DNA from: Aquimarina algiphila
Lineage (GTDB): Bacteria; Bacteroidota; Bacteroidia; Flavobacteriales; Flavobacteriaceae
Assembly: GCF_007489275.1 (NCBI RefSeq)
Contig: NZ_VLNR01000015.1
Location: 35,989 to 99,988, forward strand
Reading direction: 5' to 3'
DNA length: 64,000 nucleotides
A program made the translations under genes and the position numbers. Shown here piece by piece: positions 1 to 10,009 of the stretch. Positions within the stretch are counted from its first letter, which is position 1. Each line of letters starts with the position of its first letter. The notes under the pieces are model-generated. The model did no database searches and was not told where the DNA came from. It saw only the letters and a program-made list of their open reading frames with translations.

Positions 1-468
1 GATGATCCTCTACATCTTTTGAAATACAATTCATATGGCAAACCATTTTTGGATATTGATCTAGATTTTAATATTTCGCATTCTGGAGATTTTACTTTTT
101 GTATCATCAGCAATGATAATAAAGTAGGTATTGATATCGAAAAAATAAGGGATATTGATGTAACTATATTGAAGTCACAGATGACCGTTACAGAATGGAA
201 AAATATAGTAAAAGCAGATTCCGTAAAAGATTGTGCTTTTAAATATTGGACACAAAAAGAAGCAGTGGTCAAAGCTATAGGAAAAGGACTTAGTATTGCA
301 CTATCTTCCTTTGCAATTGTAAATGATAAAGCTACAATTGACTCAGACACCTGGCACGTTTATCCTCTTCCAATAAACATTGATGGCTATAGTAGCCACA
401 TAGCAATTAATAAAGAATTATCACCTATAGAATTACCTTGTGAGTTTGTAAATTTTTATAAAAGCTAA
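1..468 (+). CDS. 4'-phosphopantetheinyl transferase, Sfp type (5' end outside window)
   Basis: Transfers the phosphopantetheine arm of CoA onto carrier-protein serines. Visible family motifs are YGKPFL, FNISHSGD, VGIDIEKIR (Mg-binding Asp and Glu) and FKYWTQKEAVVKAIGKGL, with the catalytic Glu and Lys. The frame is open to base 1 and codes DDPLHLL before the first in-frame TTG at 19, which matches the stretch normally preceding YGKP in Sfp enzymes. The true start is therefore upstream and this is a C-terminal part. It converges on the minus-strand cluster ending at 504, so it is probably the dedicated activator of the ACP (10116-10394) and the NRPS T domain. It could also serve fatty-acid ACP. 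Family call is firm; cluster role is inferred from position. Confidence 0.88.
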   Translation, partial: DDPLHLLKYNSYGKPFLDIDLDFNISHSGDFTFCIISNDNKVGIDIEKIRDIDVTILKSQMTVTEWKNIVKADSVKDCAFKYWTQKEAVVKAIGKGLSIALSSFAIVNDKATIDSDTWHVYPLPINIDGYSSHIAINKELSPIELPCEFVNFYKS

Positions 469-503
469 CCCAATTTTATAACTCCATTTGTTTTTTATTA
501 TTC

Positions 504-1865
504 CTAAAAGCTATACTTTAATCGGGCTTGAATTCTATTGTTATCCTCATAATTACCAAAAAATGTTTTTCTTTTACCATTAAAGAAATCTCCTATCAAA
601 CTAAGGTTAAGACCACTACTTAAATCATATTGTAATTCTGTTTGTACATATGTATTATCTACTTTGATGTCATGAGTCGCCTCAATTATAAATTTTGCAG
701 AATTACTAATTTCATATTCTGCTCTTCCAACAAAAGACTCTTGAAAAATATTATTAAGATTAGTATTCGGAACATCTTCTCCACTTTCAATAATCTGATG
801 AACCCATTGTAAAATAATAAATAAGTTATTTTCTCCTATTACGCTTCCAAAAGTCCTATCTAACCCCACTACATATTGATAAAAAGAATCGTCAATAAAA
901 GGATTAGTTCCTTTATGATCTTCTGTTCTAAAATATCCAACTTCACCTCGTAAACCATAGTTACCAATTATAGTAGAAAAGTCTGCACCAAACACTTGCA
1001 ATTTTTTAATTTTCGGAGTAATCAAAACATTGGCAACTCCGTCTTGACCCAGTATAAACTCCTGATATAAAGAAGGCAAATCATCGAATCCATTGAAGTA
1101 ACTTACCGAAAAATCCCACCCTTTAAATGTTGTACTTACTTTAAAAGCAAACTGAGCACTTCGAATATCTTTTTCGGGTTCCTCAAAATCTTGTAGTTCG
1201 AATAATGCAGGTACTATTTCACCTGTTGGAAGAATTGCTTGTTGAGGAAAATCAACAAACCACCTCGAGTTCGTTGCAGGAATAATACTAGATTGAAAAA
1301 CAGGAATAAATACACCGTGTATTGTAATATCATCAATATAATATTTAGACAATATAGAATATACTCCAATACGTTCATCATCTGTATCAATAATATCAGA
1401 ATAGTCTATGGGGTTTAAATTATTGGTAGGGTTAATCCCATCTGCCTCGCCCCATGTAATTATTTGTTTTCCTATTCTTATATCCATAGTATTCATATAG
1501 ATATCAATGTAAGCTTCATCTAAAAACACTCGTCTTCGATCAGGATCTGCTATATCATCACGGATTTCAACACCACCAAAAAAATGATAATTTTTAATAG
1601 CCTTGCTTTCTACTTCTAATTGTAAAATCCCTTGATTTCTCGAATTGATTTTCTCTTCTTCAATATTATTATTCTCAAAATAACTAATGTGATCTAACTC
1701 TATAAAACCACCTATTTGGTATTTTTTTTCCTTTTGAGCTTGCAATGATGCCATACAAGCTATAATCATTAATACAAGACTGAAATATTTCTTTTTAGAA
1801 AAAAACTCAAATGTACTTTTTTTTATATCGTGTTTACGTTGTTTATAATTCAAGGTTATAGTCAA
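504..1865 (-). CDS. DUF1302-like outer-membrane beta-barrel protein
   Basis: A 453-residue protein with a hydrophobic signal segment at about residues 27-43 ending ASLQAQ. The remainder is alternating short strands ending in Phe (LKYSF), as in outer-membrane barrels. The block GKQIITWGEADGINPTNNLN followed by an Asp-rich stretch resembles DUF1302 proteins, which commonly neighbour MMPL/RND exporters and LolA-like proteins, exactly as here. It is the last gene of the minus-strand cluster, 225 bp after the LolA-like gene, and may be the outer-membrane exit for the exported product. The 26-residue stretch ahead of the signal core is long, but no later Met gives an intact signal peptide. Barrel call is good; transport role is inferred. 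Confidence 0.72.
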   Translation of the reverse strand: MTITLNYKQRKHDIKKSTFEFFSKKKYFSLVLMIIACMASLQAQKEKKYQIGGFIELDHISYFENNNIEEEKINSRNQGILQLEVESKAIKNYHFFGGVEIRDDIADPDRRRVFLDEAYIDIYMNTMDIRIGKQIITWGEADGINPTNNLNPIDYSDIIDTDDERIGVYSILSKYYIDDITIHGVFIPVFQSSIIPATNSRWFVDFPQQAILPTGEIVPALFELQDFEEPEKDIRSAQFAFKVSTTFKGWDFSVSYFNGFDDLPSLYQEFILGQDGVANVLITPKIKKLQVFGADFSTIIGNYGLRGEVGYFRTEDHKGTNPFIDDSFYQYVVGLDRTFGSVIGENNLFIILQWVHQIIESGEDVPNTNLNNIFQESFVGRAEYEISNSAKFIIEATHDIKVDNTYVQTELQYDLSSGLNLSLIGDFFNGKRKTFFGNYEDNNRIQARLKYSF

Positions 1866-2090
1866 TTATAAATTAAAGAATTCTTTTTTTCACAAAAGAG
1901 ATTACTTTTGTCAGGGTAATATTTAATTAAGAATAAGTATCCGATTAAAATACATGATGATTAAAACACAAATCAATCATTAATAGACCATCATCACCTC
2001 TTCAAAAGGACACTTATTCTATTACTTTTTAGGTTATTTTAATACTATACTTTCATAAGGTTATTAATTAAGGTTAAACATTCTACTTTA

Positions 2091-2897
2091 TTATTCATAA
2101 GAGTATTCTTTCTCTAAATTTCGTTTAGAAAAAATATCGGTTTCCACTCCTGTATTTATTTGAAAATCAGCAAATTTTAAAATAGTTTTATGATTTGTTT
2201 TATGATTATTCATAGTAATTACATAAGCTCTTGATTTTTCGCTATTAGCCACTTTTTTTACATCAGAGGTCGTTAATGTTTTTATATGCACTTTGTTTTT
2301 ATTGTAAAAGTTTATTTTGGCAATTACAAAATCAGATTTTCTTACATATATTTCTCTTTTTGAATATCCAGTTTCTTTGATTTTTGATGTTGAAATCGGT
2401 ATTGCTTCTACCAAGAAACAATTTTGTCCATCTATAGTTTCCTCTTTGATAATAGTATATTTAAAATCTTCAAGATCCTCTGTTCCCATATCTTCATAAG
2501 TAAAATCAGATCCAACAAAATTATCGGTTTGATTACTGGATGAAATTCTTCTGGTTTTACCTAAAGCAGGTAAATACAACCATTGATCATCATCACGATC
2601 AGAATACTCTATCGCCAAAAAAGAAGTTCCTTTGACATCAGAAGGTGATGTAAATCTTATAATTGATGATCGATTTCTTGTCTCATCACTTTTTATAACC
2701 TGATTTATAGTCCTAGCTCTTGTTTTTCCTTTTTTATTTACCAATGTCATGGTAATATCTATTTTCTCATCATCTGCAAAAACTTGTCTTTCATTTTTGG
2801 TCATCACCTCTAAGCCAGTTTGTGCAGATAGCATCGAAATATTAAAAGAAAACACGGCTAGAATTACTGATATTCTTACTATTTTAAAAGTTCTCAT
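2091..2897 (-). CDS. Outer-membrane lipoprotein-sorting protein, LolA-like fold
   Basis: A 268-residue exported protein with a signal peptide ending near MLSAQ. The fold resembles LolA-type lipid carriers: repeated strands, and the motifs DDDQWLYLPALGKTRRI, GSDFTYEDM and REIYVRKSDFVIAKI are typical of the outer membrane lipoprotein-sorting family found beside RND/MMPL exporters. It lies 21 bp downstream of the MMPL gene in the same direction. By family logic it would ferry a hydrophobic molecule across the periplasm between the MMPL pump and the outer-membrane barrel at 504-1865. Whether the cargo is the NRPS product is an inference. Confidence 0.8.
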   Translation of the reverse strand: MRTFKIVRISVILAVFSFNISMLSAQTGLEVMTKNERQVFADDEKIDITMTLVNKKGKTRARTINQVIKSDETRNRSSIIRFTSPSDVKGTSFLAIEYSDRDDDQWLYLPALGKTRRISSSNQTDNFVGSDFTYEDMGTEDLEDFKYTIIKEETIDGQNCFLVEAIPISTSKIKETGYSKREIYVRKSDFVIAKINFYNKNKVHIKTLTTSDVKKVANSEKSRAYVITMNNHKTNHKTILKFADFQINTGVETDIFSKRNLEKEYSYE

Positions 2898-2918
2898 TGT
2901 TTTAAGTTTTATAAAGTT

Positions 2919-5291
2919 TTAATTAGATTCTTCAGATAAAGCCATTGTCTTTTTTATAACTTTCTGAGGTGCTTCTTCTTTGATTGCTTCTATGTTTTTT
3001 TCTTCTTGTTGCCCCTTTTGTTGAAACAATGATTTTGGTTTAAAAATTCCTAAAAGTGAAGGAAACAATACCAATGACCCAAATGCTACTGTTATCATTG
3101 TCAATGATATTAACCATCCGAAATATTGTATTGGCAGAAACCCTGAAAAAACGAATACGATGAAACCAAGAATATTAGAAACTACATCATAAATTATGGC
3201 TTTCCCAGAAGTTAAAATAGTGGTTTCTGTTGCCCTTTCTAAATTAGAATCTATCATCATTTCTTCTTTAAATCGTAATAGATAATGAATTGCAAAATCG
3301 ATCCCGATTCCGATTCCGATTGCAGTTATTATAGCGGTACCTGTTTCTAGTCGAATCCCCAGAAACCCCATAAAACCAAAGGTTAATATGCTTGATACGG
3401 TAAGAGGAACAATACTTAAAAATCCCAGTGACATGGATCTTAAAACAATCATACAAAAGATCAAAACGATTAAAATAGCCAGAAAAATATTTTGGATTTT
3501 TCCATTTACTATATATCGTATTTGCGCCAGCCAAAACATTACTTCTCCTCCAAATTCTATATTAGCTTCACCTTTAAAATTTTCATTTACATAAGTCTCA
3601 AAAGTTTTATACAATTGTATATGTTCTTCTTGTTCAGAGGTAGTCAAGAAGAGTTTTACTTTTGCTCTCTGATAATCATAATCGATAAGATCTCCAAAAT
3701 CCCCAGGGTCACCAGACATGGAGTATAACAATAGATACTGTGCTATTGTGTTTTTTGAATCAGGAATGGTGTTATACCTTGGATCTGCATCGTTCATCTG
3801 CAGATTCATTCGTTTTATAATATCTGAGAATGAACTACTATATCCAATTCCTGGTTGAGATTCTGCGAATTTTTGAAAACCAGCAATCTTTTTTAAGAAT
3901 TCAGGATCTTTTATCATATTGGCTTCTTTGGCCTCTATCATGATATCCATGGTACGTACTCCTCCTAATTTGTCATTAAATTTCTCGAATGTAGAACGTA
4001 AGACATGTTCTTTTGGGAAATACTTCACAAAGTCGTTTCCTACTCTAATCTTGCTTATTCCAATACCCGAAATAACAAATAAGAGTAATGTACCGATCAA
4101 AATTCTTACTCTATACTTTAATGATACTTTGGCAACCCATAATAAAAACTTATTAAGAAGAGCTTCTCTATTTTTTCTGGTTTTCTTCTCTCCTTTCTTC
4201 TTTGATAATGACAAAATTGCAGGAATAAGTAATATAGATACCAACAAGGTAGAGATGATACCTAAAGAAGTGATGATTCCAAATTCTTGTATCGATGTTA
4301 CTTTAAAAATAATTAAAGTAGCTGATCCAATAGCCGAGGTTATCCCTGTCATTAAAACTGCAGGACCAATCTTTTTTACAGTTTCTCTAGCGGCCGCTTT
4401 TCTATTCTCACTAGTCAGAATCTCTTCATAATATCGATGAAGAACATGAATACCATAAGAACTCGATATGGCAATCATAAGCATTGGAAGTACCGAAGAT
4501 ACAACTGTTATGGAAAAACCGATATGCCCCATTAATCCCATTGTCCAAATAATACTTAAAATAACAACCACAAAAGGCAGTATTACTCCTTTTGCCGAGC
4601 GAAAGGAAATAAAATATCCTATCAATACTAATAGCAGTCCTAATGGTAAAAGAAGATTAACATCATCTTGAATACCTGTATCAATTTCATGAGAATTTAT
4701 TGGTGCTCCTGCTAGATAAAATTTCTCATCTCCTTCATACTTTTTAATGATTTCAGAAATTTGATTATACACTATCGTTTGGTCATAATCCTCATTGAGA
4801 TTAGCAATGATAGATGTAAATTTAGCATCCTTAGATACTAAACGTCCAATTACTAACTCATTAGAAAACACCTCTTTTCTCAATTCCCATATCTCTTGTT
4901 TGCTTGCTGGAACTTCTTCCATCAAAGGACCAACATCTAATCCCCAATCCTTACCTTGTATATTATTGATTGTGGATAAACTTGTAATTTCATCTCCGAT
5001 AACACCTTCAACAGTTTCTATTTCTTTAGAGATATTTATAATCTTATTAAGTGTTTTTTTATTAAAGATATTTTCAGTTTCTATACCTACGATTAAAACA
5101 TCTTTTTTACCAAAAACCTCTTCCAGGTAATCATTTGTTTTTACAATAGGATCATCTTTTGGAAGTTCTGAATCCTGATTATTTTTGGTTTTAAGTTTAG
5201 TTACTCCTGTTCCTAAAAGAATAGTAGTGACCAAAAGTGCAATAAGAACCAACCATGGTCTCTTATATATAATATTGGCTATAAATTTCAT
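2919..5291 (-). CDS. MMPL-type RND family exporter
   Basis: A 790-residue inner-membrane protein with duplicated RND architecture: TM1 at residues 11-31, a periplasmic loop to about 205, a TM bundle at about 210-360, another TM near 395-415, a second periplasmic loop to about 600 and a final TM bundle to about 755. Sterol-sensing-like membrane segments (MLMIAISSSYGIHVLHRY, IGIGIDFAIHYLLRFKEEM) mark the MMPL/predicted exporter subfamily rather than AcrB-type drug pumps. A soluble tail rich in Glu and Lys follows. It is 36 bp from the SRPBCC gene and 21 bp from the LolA-like gene. MMPL pumps export complex lipids next to FAAL genes in mycobacteria, so export of the acyl-peptide made here is reasonable. 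Hopanoid or other lipid traffic is the alternative. Confidence 0.85.
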   Translation of the reverse strand: MKFIANIIYKRPWLVLIALLVTTILLGTGVTKLKTKNNQDSELPKDDPIVKTNDYLEEVFGKKDVLIVGIETENIFNKKTLNKIINISKEIETVEGVIGDEITSLSTINNIQGKDWGLDVGPLMEEVPASKQEIWELRKEVFSNELVIGRLVSKDAKFTSIIANLNEDYDQTIVYNQISEIIKKYEGDEKFYLAGAPINSHEIDTGIQDDVNLLLPLGLLLVLIGYFISFRSAKGVILPFVVVILSIIWTMGLMGHIGFSITVVSSVLPMLMIAISSSYGIHVLHRYYEEILTSENRKAAARETVKKIGPAVLMTGITSAIGSATLIIFKVTSIQEFGIITSLGIISTLLVSILLIPAILSLSKKKGEKKTRKNREALLNKFLLWVAKVSLKYRVRILIGTLLLFVISGIGISKIRVGNDFVKYFPKEHVLRSTFEKFNDKLGGVRTMDIMIEAKEANMIKDPEFLKKIAGFQKFAESQPGIGYSSSFSDIIKRMNLQMNDADPRYNTIPDSKNTIAQYLLLYSMSGDPGDFGDLIDYDYQRAKVKLFLTTSEQEEHIQLYKTFETYVNENFKGEANIEFGGEVMFWLAQIRYIVNGKIQNIFLAILIVLIFCMIVLRSMSLGFLSIVPLTVSSILTFGFMGFLGIRLETGTAIITAIGIGIGIDFAIHYLLRFKEEMMIDSNLERATETTILTSGKAIIYDVVSNILGFIVFVFSGFLPIQYFGWLISLTMITVAFGSLVLFPSLLGIFKPKSLFQQKGQQEEKNIEAIKEEAPQKVIKKTMALSEESN

Positions 5292-5327
5292 TTTGAAAGA
5301 TTATAATTGGTTAGGGGATTTAATAAT

Positions 5328-5762
5328 TTAGACACTCATCATACTTTGAGAGATCAACTTGTTAAGATTAGTTCCATCTTTTTTCATGACTTTCTCAGTA
5401 GCTTTTTTTATAATCATCAGCGGAATTAGTCCAAAGTATTTTCCTGGATCCATTTCAAAATACCAGTCAAACTTTGTTGCTTTACCATTTTTAATAGATT
5501 CAAAACTTTGCTGCCCTTTCATAGGAAAAGCTCCTTCGACACTTTTATAATTTCTAAGATGAAATGCTTCGGTGCTAATTTGCATAACGAAGGTTTCTTT
5601 TCTACCTAAGAAATCATATTGTAACCTTAGTTGATCATCAACCATTTGCTCAACTTTTTTTACAGAAGAAACCCAGCTGACTTCATTTACGGGATCATTG
5701 ACGAATTCATAAACATCTTTGATGTTATGATCTAAATAAAATGTTTGTTTAATAGATATCAT
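5328..5762 (-). CDS. SRPBCC (START/cyclase-like fold) protein
   Basis: A 144-residue soluble protein without a signal peptide. It has the SRPBCC pattern: an initial strand and helix (IKQTFYLDHNIKDVYEFVND, then NEVSWVSSVKKVE) followed by a curved sheet and a long C-terminal helix (LIPLMIIKKATEKVMKKDG). This fold binds hydrophobic ligands and includes polyketide cyclases and lipid-transfer proteins. It sits between the NRPS gene (179 bp upstream) and the MMPL exporter (36 bp downstream), so it may bind or shuttle the lipidic product or a precursor. No catalytic residues are recognisable. Family call is moderate, function unknown. Confidence 0.65.
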   Translation of the reverse strand: MISIKQTFYLDHNIKDVYEFVNDPVNEVSWVSSVKKVEQMVDDQLRLQYDFLGRKETFVMQISTEAFHLRNYKSVEGAFPMKGQQSFESIKNGKATKFDWYFEMDPGKYFGLIPLMIIKKATEKVMKKDGTNLNKLISQSMMSV

Positions 5763-5941
5763 AATGTTGTTTTAGTTTTAGGTCGACCTTATTTAAATAT
5801 GTATAATTGGTTTATGGAAACTTATCAGAAAGTATTCATATGGTTACATAATACGTTCATTAGAATTAGCCAAAACTTGCGAAACATACTCTCTGACAAG
5901 TCCATAAAATGAAATGTGATATATAAATTTTAATAGTTCTG

Positions 5942-8900
5942 CTATATCAATACAGCACTTTCAACCTTGTTATATTCTGTGAATATTTGTTGTAAAGTTC
6001 CTGCTAATACTGTTGCATTAGGTTGGTACATCATTGTACTATGATTACCGGGTACATCATACACTTTTAAATCTTTAATATTACAACGATCCCACCCTAG
6101 ATTAATTCCTATTTGCTCTATAAGAGGCTCTTGTACAGCTCTTAATAAGTTAATCTTACCATTATAGGGTTTTGCTTCATATAGAGATAATGCTGTACCA
6201 TTGGATATATACACATCAAGATATCTTCTCATCTGATCCTTATTGATGTCATCAGTAACAATATGACCTTTCTTTGCCCGCTCTATTACCATGTCAAACA
6301 TTTTATCTACAGATTCACATGCTCGAAGTTCTTCTGGGTTAATAGTAAGTGTTTTTCCGTAAGGTATTGCCAAATCTCTGGCAAACCAGGATAATAAAAT
6401 AGCATCATCAAACTCTTCTGAATCATCATATAAAGGAGATCTGGTATCTAATAGTGTCACTGTAGCGACTTCCTCTCCTTGATCTTTTAATTGATGTGCG
6501 ATTTCTGTAGCGATTAAACCACCAAAACAATATCCAACCAAATGAAAAGGTCCTTCTTTCTGTATCGATTTAATGTTCTTTATGTAATCTGTAGCGATAT
6601 CTTCTACCGTGATATGCGGAGTTCCATCCTCATATAAATAAGGAACCTGAAGTCCATAAATACTATATGAATCTTTTATTGATTCTACCATCGAAGAATA
6701 ACAAAACACATTTCCGCCAATAGGATGAATACAAAATATAGGTTCTTGAGCAGAAGTTCCTTTTTGTAATTGAACTACAGGGGAACCTTTAGAAATTTCT
6801 TTTTTATCTCTTATTATTTCTCCTAATTTTTCTATTGTAGGGTATTGAAACAATACTGAAATTGCTAAACTATCACCAAAAATCAATTTAATATCACTCA
6901 TTATACTTACAGCAAGCATAGAATGTCCTCCCAAATGAAAGAAATCATCTTTTACTCCAATTGGAGAGATTTTTAGTGTTCTCTCCCATATCTTTTGCAG
7001 CTCTAATTCGACTACATCTCTTGGAAGTACCAATTCTGTTTCTTCTCTTTTATATTCTGGTACAGGAAGTTTCTGATAATCAATTTTTCCATTGTTTGTT
7101 AAAGCGAACTCTTTCATTTCAATAAAAATTGAAGGAATCATATAATCAGGGAGCTTGTCTAATAAATAATTTCTTAGTTTTTTATCGATAGCTTCCCCTT
7201 CTTCCTCTAAAATATAGTATGCAACAATGCGTATATCATCATCTTGCATAATCCTGGTGGTCACGACTGCATTTTTAACTTCAGGATGAGAAACTAATAA
7301 TGTTTGTATTTCGCCAAGTTCAATTCTAAATCCTCTTATTTTAACTTGTGCATCTGCTCTACCTACATATTTTAGATCTCCATTTTTATATAGCTGAGCC
7401 AAATCCCCGCTTTTATATAATCGAGCTTTAGGATCACTACTAAAAGGGTCTTTAATAAACCGTTCTGATGTAAGTTCTGGACGATGTAGATACTCTACCG
7501 CCAAACCTTCTCCTCCAACATAAATCTCTCCAGTCACACCATATGGTACAGGTTTAAGTTCACTATCTAATAAGTAAATTTTCATATCAGGAATAGGTTC
7601 CCCAATCATACTTTTTGATGATAATAAATCATCTTTAGTTATTTCTCTATATGTAGTATGTACCGTTGTTTCTGTAATCCCATACATATTAATGAGTTGA
7701 GGTTTACTATCTCCATGATAATCCATCCAAGGTTTTAAAGTGGGAATATCCAAAGCTTCTCCTCCAAATACCACGTATGATAGTGCTAATTCTTTTGATT
7801 CATTGACAGAAACCTCATAATCAATAAGTTGTTTAAATGCAGAAGGTGTTTGATTTAATACAGTAACCTTATGATTAGCTAATAAATTATAAAATGATTC
7901 TGGAGTTCTGCTCTCTTCATAAGAAACGACTACAAGTTTGGCTCCATACAAAAGAGCTCCCCAAATTTCCCACACACTAAAATCAAAGGCATAAGAATGA
8001 AACAAACTCCAAACATCATTCTCATTAAATCTATACCAATGATCTGTAGCAGAAAATAATCTTAATACATTGTGATGTGTATTTAATACTCCTTTAGGTT
8101 TTCCTGTCGAACCAGAAGTATAAATTACATATGCTAATTCATCTTTTTGAGTTATTAGATTAAGGTTTTCTTTTGAATTGGTTTCAATTACCCTCCAATC
8201 GGTTTCTAAGTCAACTATTTCGATTTGCTCTCCTAATGTGGTTAATTTCTCTTTTCCATGAGTTATAACTATTGGTGTTTTTGCATCATCAATAATTAGT
8301 TCTAGTCGTTCTTTAGGATTTGTAGGGTCTAAGGGGACATATGCTCCTCCAGATTTTAAAATCCCCATTATTCCTATGAGTACTTCGATAGATCTATCAA
8401 CGCACAAACCAATTAAAGTTCCTTTTTCTGCACCTAAGCTTCTTAAATGATGTGCTAGCGCGTTTGCTTTTTTATTAAGCTCATCATAAGTTATTTCTTT
8501 GTCCTCAAAAACGGCTGCTGTGGCATTTGGATTTCTGGCAACCATAGTTTCAAAACCTTCATGTAAGGTGGCAAAATCAGGAGTTTTTTGTGGCTTTTCT
8601 TTCCATATGTTTAAAATTTCTTGTTGTTCTTCTTCCAACATTATTGGTAGTTTTGCAACAGATGATTTTGGATTTTCAACTATTGCATACAATAGATTTT
8701 TAAAATGTTTAATAACCTGAATCACCGTCTCACTATTTAACAAGTCGGTATTATATTTAAATAATCCTTGTAATTCTTCATTGACTACATTACCCATTTC
8801 GAGGCTAATTTCGAACTGTCCTTCTTGTTGATCTACATCAAATAATTGTATATCTAATAACGAATTCTCTTCATTTGCCCCTAAAGACGCCATAACATCA

Positions 8901-10009
8901 TCTAGAACAGGTAATTTTTCCCATGCAAATGCTGTTTGTATCAAAGGTGATCTTCCCGGATCTCTATCCGGAAGCAATTCTTTTACAAGTTCTGAAAAAG
9001 GATATTCCTGATGTTTCATTCCATCAATGACATCTTTACGAATATCTTTTACAAAATCAGAAAAACTAGATGATATGTCTAAAGAAGAACGCAATACAAT
9101 TGTATTCACAAAATTTCCAATGATGTTTCGAGTTTCCTTTTTGTTTCTTCCGGCAACAGGTACACCAATTAAGATATCATCTTGATTAGAATAACGTTGT
9201 AAAAGGATTCTATACGTAGCCAAAAGCAACATATATAAGGTAACCCCTTCTTGTTTAGCTAACTCAGCAAGTTGAAAACTTAACTCTTTATCTAAAGCAA
9301 AACGTTCTATATTTCCTGAATATGTTAATAGTTTTGGTCTTACTTTATCAATGGGAAAATCTAATACTGGTAATTCTCCTAATAGTTTTTCTTTCCAATA
9401 TTGTAATAATGTATCTCCTTTATCAGAAAACAAAAGTGTTTTTTGATCATTTACATGATTTCTAAAATTTGTCGTAATAGTTTTTAATTGAGGTGTATCA
9501 TTAGTACATAATGCAGTATATACCAATCGTAATTCATTAAGCAATATTGCCAGTCCCCATAAATCCATGGCAATATGATGAGCTGTTACAACCAAAATAT
9601 AATCTTGGTTAGCTTGATGGTATATATTGGCACGGATTAATCTATCAGTACTTAGATTAAATGGTTTTTTAGTATCTTGATCAATACGACTCATTGTTTC
9701 TTCTATACCAGAAACACTTCTATCTATCTGAATATCAAAGTTTTTATCAATATTTTTTTCGAAATTCTGATAAGGTTTACCATCAACTATCTCAAATGTT
9801 GTATTTAAAACATCATGACGTTCTATCAAAAAATCGAAGGTCTTTTTAAGAACTTCTATATCTAATTCTCCTTTTATTTCTCCTCCAAAAACAACATTAT
9901 AGGCTGAAATATCGGGGTCCAATTGTTGAAGAAACCATAAGCCTTCTTGTTCTTTTGATAGCGGATGTAATTGAAGATTATTTTGATCTGTGTTAAAATC
10001 AGTTTTCAT
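5942..10009 (-). CDS. One-module NRPS, C-A(Thr)-T-TE, with Cys-type thioesterase
   Basis: A 1355-residue synthetase. The condensation domain (about 12-460) has HHIAMD at 144-149. The adenylation domain (about 480-975) has YTSGSTGKPKG at 630-640, YGITETT, YKSGDL and NGKIDYQKLP. The carrier domain has HLGGHS with the phosphopantetheine Ser1030. The thioesterase (about 1088-1345) follows. The ten specificity residues (676, 677, 680, 719, 747, 749, 775, 783, 784, 975) read D F W N V G M V H K, one conservative change from the known threonine code. The thioesterase triad is Cys1161 (GYCFG), Asp1188 and His1323; Cys replaces the usual Ser. The expected reaction joins an acyl-ACP to Thr and releases it by hydrolysis or beta-lactone closure. 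Upstream FAAL, dehydrogenase and ACP supply the acyl chain. Domains and code are seen; product is inferred. Confidence 0.93.
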   Translation of the reverse strand: MKTDFNTDQNNLQLHPLSKEQEGLWFLQQLDPDISAYNVVFGGEIKGELDIEVLKKTFDFLIERHDVLNTTFEIVDGKPYQNFEKNIDKNFDIQIDRSVSGIEETMSRIDQDTKKPFNLSTDRLIRANIYHQANQDYILVVTAHHIAMDLWGLAILLNELRLVYTALCTNDTPQLKTITTNFRNHVNDQKTLLFSDKGDTLLQYWKEKLLGELPVLDFPIDKVRPKLLTYSGNIERFALDKELSFQLAELAKQEGVTLYMLLLATYRILLQRYSNQDDILIGVPVAGRNKKETRNIIGNFVNTIVLRSSLDISSSFSDFVKDIRKDVIDGMKHQEYPFSELVKELLPDRDPGRSPLIQTAFAWEKLPVLDDVMASLGANEENSLLDIQLFDVDQQEGQFEISLEMGNVVNEELQGLFKYNTDLLNSETVIQVIKHFKNLLYAIVENPKSSVAKLPIMLEEEQQEILNIWKEKPQKTPDFATLHEGFETMVARNPNATAAVFEDKEITYDELNKKANALAHHLRSLGAEKGTLIGLCVDRSIEVLIGIMGILKSGGAYVPLDPTNPKERLELIIDDAKTPIVITHGKEKLTTLGEQIEIVDLETDWRVIETNSKENLNLITQKDELAYVIYTSGSTGKPKGVLNTHHNVLRLFSATDHWYRFNENDVWSLFHSYAFDFSVWEIWGALLYGAKLVVVSYEESRTPESFYNLLANHKVTVLNQTPSAFKQLIDYEVSVNESKELALSYVVFGGEALDIPTLKPWMDYHGDSKPQLINMYGITETTVHTTYREITKDDLLSSKSMIGEPIPDMKIYLLDSELKPVPYGVTGEIYVGGEGLAVEYLHRPELTSERFIKDPFSSDPKARLYKSGDLAQLYKNGDLKYVGRADAQVKIRGFRIELGEIQTLLVSHPEVKNAVVTTRIMQDDDIRIVAYYILEEEGEAIDKKLRNYLLDKLPDYMIPSIFIEMKEFALTNNGKIDYQKLPVPEYKREETELVLPRDVVELELQKIWERTLKISPIGVKDDFFHLGGHSMLAVSIMSDIKLIFGDSLAISVLFQYPTIEKLGEIIRDKKEISKGSPVVQLQKGTSAQEPIFCIHPIGGNVFCYSSMVESIKDSYSIYGLQVPYLYEDGTPHITVEDIATDYIKNIKSIQKEGPFHLVGYCFGGLIATEIAHQLKDQGEEVATVTLLDTRSPLYDDSEEFDDAILLSWFARDLAIPYGKTLTINPEELRACESVDKMFDMVIERAKKGHIVTDDINKDQMRRYLDVYISNGTALSLYEAKPYNGKINLLRAVQEPLIEQIGINLGWDRCNIKDLKVYDVPGNHSTMMYQPNATVLAGTLQQIFTEYNKVESAVLI

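Noticed and set aside
3268..5130. Several 60-170 codon plus-strand and minus-strand frames inside the MMPL gene
   Set aside because: They are antisense or out-of-frame shadows of an intact 790-codon gene with clear family motifs.
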